A stretch of 35,020 bases of DNA from an uncultured Pelagibacteraceae bacterium (GTDB lineage Bacteria; Pseudomonadota; Alphaproteobacteria; Pelagibacterales; Pelagibacteraceae). The stretch is taken from contig CACJWN010000011.1 in the NCBI GenBank assembly GCA_902597175.1, positions 1 to 35,020 of the forward strand, given 5' to 3'. The translations under genes and the position numbers were made by a program. A model generated the notes under the pieces. The model saw only the letters and a list, made by a program, of their open reading frames with translations, searched no databases and had not been told where the DNA came from. Of the stretch, positions 33,416-35,020 are shown piece after piece. Each line of letters starts with the position of its first letter. Within the stretch, counting starts at the first letter, position 1.

Positions 33416-34403
33416 TTTTTAAATTTTCTTTCAAAGTACAAACTGCAAGTGCAAATCTAAGAGATCTATTCCACGTTAAAATCTTCTCATAATTATCAAA
33501 TATAATATACGCAGGTGCATACGTTTCTGCACCTGGGATAATATCTTTATCAGGAATTATGATTGCAGAGAGTAAATCGTTTTTAAGATTTAATTCGTCA
33601 AAATTATCTATATATTTTTTAAAAAAATTTACTTTTTTTTTGTTAACTATATTTCTTGCTGAAGAATTAAGATACTTTTTTGGAATATTATCCTTTAAAT
33701 CTATTTTAAAAAAACACGGTTGATTTTTTTTCCAACCAATTCTCTTTAAATAATTCGCTGCAGATGCAAATGAATCCTCAGTTTTTTTTAATTCGATCGT
33801 GCTGTTTTTGTTATAATCAATTGCAAAATCCATTATTGTTCTAGGCATAAATTGAAAATTACCAAATGCTCCAGCCCAAGAACCATAAAGAATTTCTTTT
33901 TTAACAATGCCTTTATCTACAAGGTTAAGTAAAATAATTAATTCTTTTGTAAAAAATTCACTTCTTCTTTTATCAAAACTTAATGTGGCCAATGATGAGA
34001 CAATATCCATTTTTCCTAAATATTTTCCAAAGTTCGTTTCTATTCCCATTAAGGCAAGCAATAACTCTTTTTCAATATCAAATTCATTTTCAATTTTATC
34101 TATTATTTTTTTTTCTTTTTTATATAACCTACTACCCTCTAAAATCTTTTTCCTTGATGATCTTTTTTTTATGTAAGTAAAAGTATCCTCATAAAATTCT
34201 GGTTGATATCTATCGTATTCTATGACTTTAGGTAGAAATATTGCATTATCCATTACATCATCTACCACCTTTTTTGATATTCCGTCTGAAACAGCTCTCG
34301 CTTTAAAATCTATTAACCAAGTATTAAACTCATTTTTGACAGCATTAGCATTAAAAATTAAAAAAAAATTAAATGATAAAATAAATATAATTATTTTTGG
34401 CAT
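33405..34403 (-). CDS. lytic murein transglycosylase (MltB family)
   Basis: Cleaves peptidoglycan glycan strands. The start at 34403 (MPKIIIFIL) gives a signal peptide ending NANA (residue 21); a Met five codons upstream at 34418 is possible. SLT_2/MltB motifs: FNTWLIDFKARAVSDGIS at the mature N-terminus, catalytic Glu122 in GIETNFGKYLG, and GSWAGAFGNFQFMPRT. No peptidoglycan-binding domain follows. It is a soluble or peripheral periplasmic enzyme without a lipobox. First gene of the eight-gene overlapping cluster. Confidence 0.92.
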   Translation of the reverse strand: MPKIIIFILSFNFFLIFNANAVKNEFNTWLIDFKARAVSDGISKKVVDDVMDNAIFLPKVIEYDRYQPEFYEDTFTYIKKRSSRKKILEGSRLYKKEKKIIDKIENEFDIEKELLLALMGIETNFGKYLGKMDIVSSLATLSFDKRRSEFFTKELIILLNLVDKGIVKKEILYGSWAGAFGNFQFMPRTIMDFAIDYNKNSTIELKKTEDSFASAANYLKRIGWKKNQPCFFKIDLKDNIPKKYLNSSARNIVNKKKVNFFKKYIDNFDELNLKNDLLSAIIIPDKDIIPGAETYAPAYIIFDNYEKILTWNRSLRFALAVCTLKENLKNEI

Positions 34404-34462
34404 TTTACTGATTATCATAATTGTTATTTTTAAACTAGTATAGGAAACTTATTACATAATCA

Positions 34463-34491
34463 TTGTTATTTAGTGGCTTTGATAGTAATAA
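34463..34491 (+). promoter_or_regulatory. candidate promoter of tRNA-Ser
   Basis: TTGTTA (34463-34468), 17-nt spacer and TAATAA (34486-34491) would start transcription near 34498, about 12 nt before the tRNA. A second pair, TTGATA with TACGAT, lies too close to the tRNA. Confidence 0.35.
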
Positions 34492-34509
34492 GTATTGTAT
34501 TTACGATCA

Positions 34510-34599
34510 GGAGAGGTGGCTGAGCGGTTGAAAGCACTGGTCTTGAAAACCAGCAACGGGGCAACTCGTTCGTGGGTTCGAATCCCACCCTCTCCGCCA
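34510..34599 (+). tRNA. tRNA-Ser(TGA) with encoded CCA
   Basis: Class II tRNA of 90 nt. The acceptor GGAGAGG pairs with CCTCTCC, discriminator G and encoded CCA at 34597-34599. The anticodon stem CTGGT/ACCAG encloses loop CTTGAAA, anticodon TGA. The long variable arm (CAACGGGGCAACTCGTTCG region) is typical for serine. The T arm has GGTTCGAATCC. Confidence 0.97.
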
Positions 34600-34857
34600 T
34601 TATATTTTAAAATTTTTAAAAATTTCAGAAATTTTATTTTTATCTATCTGTTTTTTAACCTTATCGAAGTTATAAAAATTATAGATAATTTCATCTTCGA
34701 ACTCCAAGAATTTTTCTAATTGCCTCAGTTGTTCATCGTTAAAGGAATTAAGATATTTTTTGACAAATTTTGTTAATAAAATATCCATTTCTTTTGTTCC
34801 CCTATAAGAAGCTCTGTATAAAAGTTTTTTTTTAAAAATTTCTAATTCTTCAGACAT
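34600..34857 (-). CDS. sdhE: FAD assembly factor SdhE
   Basis: 85-residue protein of the SdhE/SDHAF2 family that helps covalent flavinylation of succinate dehydrogenase SdhA. The signature RGxxE is at residues 19-23 (SYRGTKEMDILL), followed by FVKKYLNSFNDEQLRQLEKFLEFED, the usual helical bundle. The stop lies directly after the convergent tRNA-Ser CCA end. The start codon is only 23 nt from the divergent recG start, a pairing often seen in alphaproteobacteria. Confidence 0.92.
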   Translation of the reverse strand: MSEELEIFKKKLLYRASYRGTKEMDILLTKFVKKYLNSFNDEQLRQLEKFLEFEDEIIYNFYNFDKVKKQIDKNKISEIFKNFKI

Positions 34858-34863
34858 TAAAAT

Positions 34864-34877
34864 ATAATATATATTAT
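34864..34877. promoter_or_regulatory. AT palindrome in the sdhE/recG divergent gap
   Basis: ATAATATATATTAT is a perfect 14-bp palindrome filling most of the 23-nt gap. It overlaps a perfect TATAAT (34863-34868) oriented toward recG, which would give a leader of only about 4-6 nt. Confidence 0.4.
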
Positions 34878-34880
34878 TTA

Positions 34881-35020
34881 ATGAGATTTCTCAAAAAAGA
34901 AACAATTTTCCAAGATATTACAAAATTAAAAGGTGTAGGTTCTGTTTTATCAAAATATCTAAAGAAAAAAAGAATTGAAAAAATAAAAGATATAATTTTT
35001 AACTTGCCTTATTCTGAGAC
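34881..35020 (+). CDS. recG: ATP-dependent DNA helicase RecG, 3'-truncated by window edge
   Basis: Only the first 46 codons are in the window. They read MRFLKKETIFQDITKLKGVG, then SVLSKYLKKKRIEKIKDIIF and NLPYSE. This is the RecG N-terminal wedge start: a helix-hairpin-helix-like KGVG followed by the conserved DLLfhLPy motif. RecG remodels stalled replication forks. Neighbouring sdhE supports the call. Helicase motifs lie outside the window. Confidence 0.85.
   Translation, partial: MRFLKKETIFQDITKLKGVGSVLSKYLKKKRIEKIKDIIFNLPYSE

Noticed and set aside
34495-34719. Plus-strand open frame reading EVAERLKALVLK...
   Set aside because: It is the translation of tRNA-Ser(TGA) and sequence antisense to sdhE; a well-known artefact.

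Overview
The window is a very gene-dense, AT-rich bacterial segment. It is most likely from an alphaproteobacterium of the SAR11/Pelagibacterales type. The evidence is the low GC, the Lys/Asn/Ile-rich proteins, almost no intergenic DNA, many start/stop overlaps, an NDUFS4-like complex I accessory gene (typical of alphaproteobacteria and mitochondria) and an sdhE/recG divergent pair. This placement is inference; no marker such as rRNA is present.

Layout. (1) 1-5386, all plus strand: end of homoserine dehydrogenase, class II fructose bisphosphatase (glpX), recJ, a tRNA-Glu(TTC) that recJ runs into, a D-2-hydroxyacid dehydrogenase and a small membrane-anchored protein of unknown function. (2) 5383-16535: a myo-inositol-type catabolic locus. 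It holds iolE, iolG, an ABC importer (binding protein, permease, single-domain ATPase), a ROK kinase, a second Gfo/Idh/MocA dehydrogenase, iolD, an aldehyde dehydrogenase and an HpcH/HpaI aldolase. The transporter plus kinase has the gene order of the Frc (FrcB-C-A-K) sugar systems. The classical late iol genes (iolB, iolC, iolJ, iolA) are not in the window. (3) 16541-21512: a low-GC surface-polysaccharide segment with a GIY-YIG protein, a double-domain glycosyltransferase, a GT9-type transferase, an FkbM methyltransferase and a tyrosine recombinase. The recombinase is preceded by a near-consensus promoter and an 11-7-11 inverted repeat with the architecture of a recombinase core site. (4) 21563-24718: a small two-helix membrane protein, a minimal Ogt/MGMT alkyltransferase, a 409-nt gene-free stretch, an AEC transporter, an SbmA/BacA-like peptide transporter, an NDUFS4-like protein and tRNA-Pro(TGG). 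(5) 24792-26897: nhaA, an IscU/SufU-like scaffold and an exported glutathione peroxidase. (6) 26894-34418, minus strand: eight genes overlapping end to end (mltB-like, RlpA/SPOR lipoprotein, D,D-carboxypeptidase, tmk, holB, metG, tatD, MBL hydrolase). (7) tRNA-Ser(TGA), sdhE and the start of recG.

How the parts work together. The iol block would import a cyclitol or sugar, oxidise it (IolG), dehydrate it (IolE) and open the ring (IolD). The neighbouring ROK kinase, aldolase and aldehyde dehydrogenase are candidates for alternative downstream steps. The long minus-strand operon joins peptidoglycan remodelling to DNA precursor synthesis, replication-clamp loading and tRNA charging. Gene orientation is mostly plus before about 20 kb and mostly minus after about 22 kb, so transcription converges near the recombinase and its palindrome. 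The most interesting object is this recombinase/palindrome unit, which may be a self-contained Xer/dif-like or mobile-element module.
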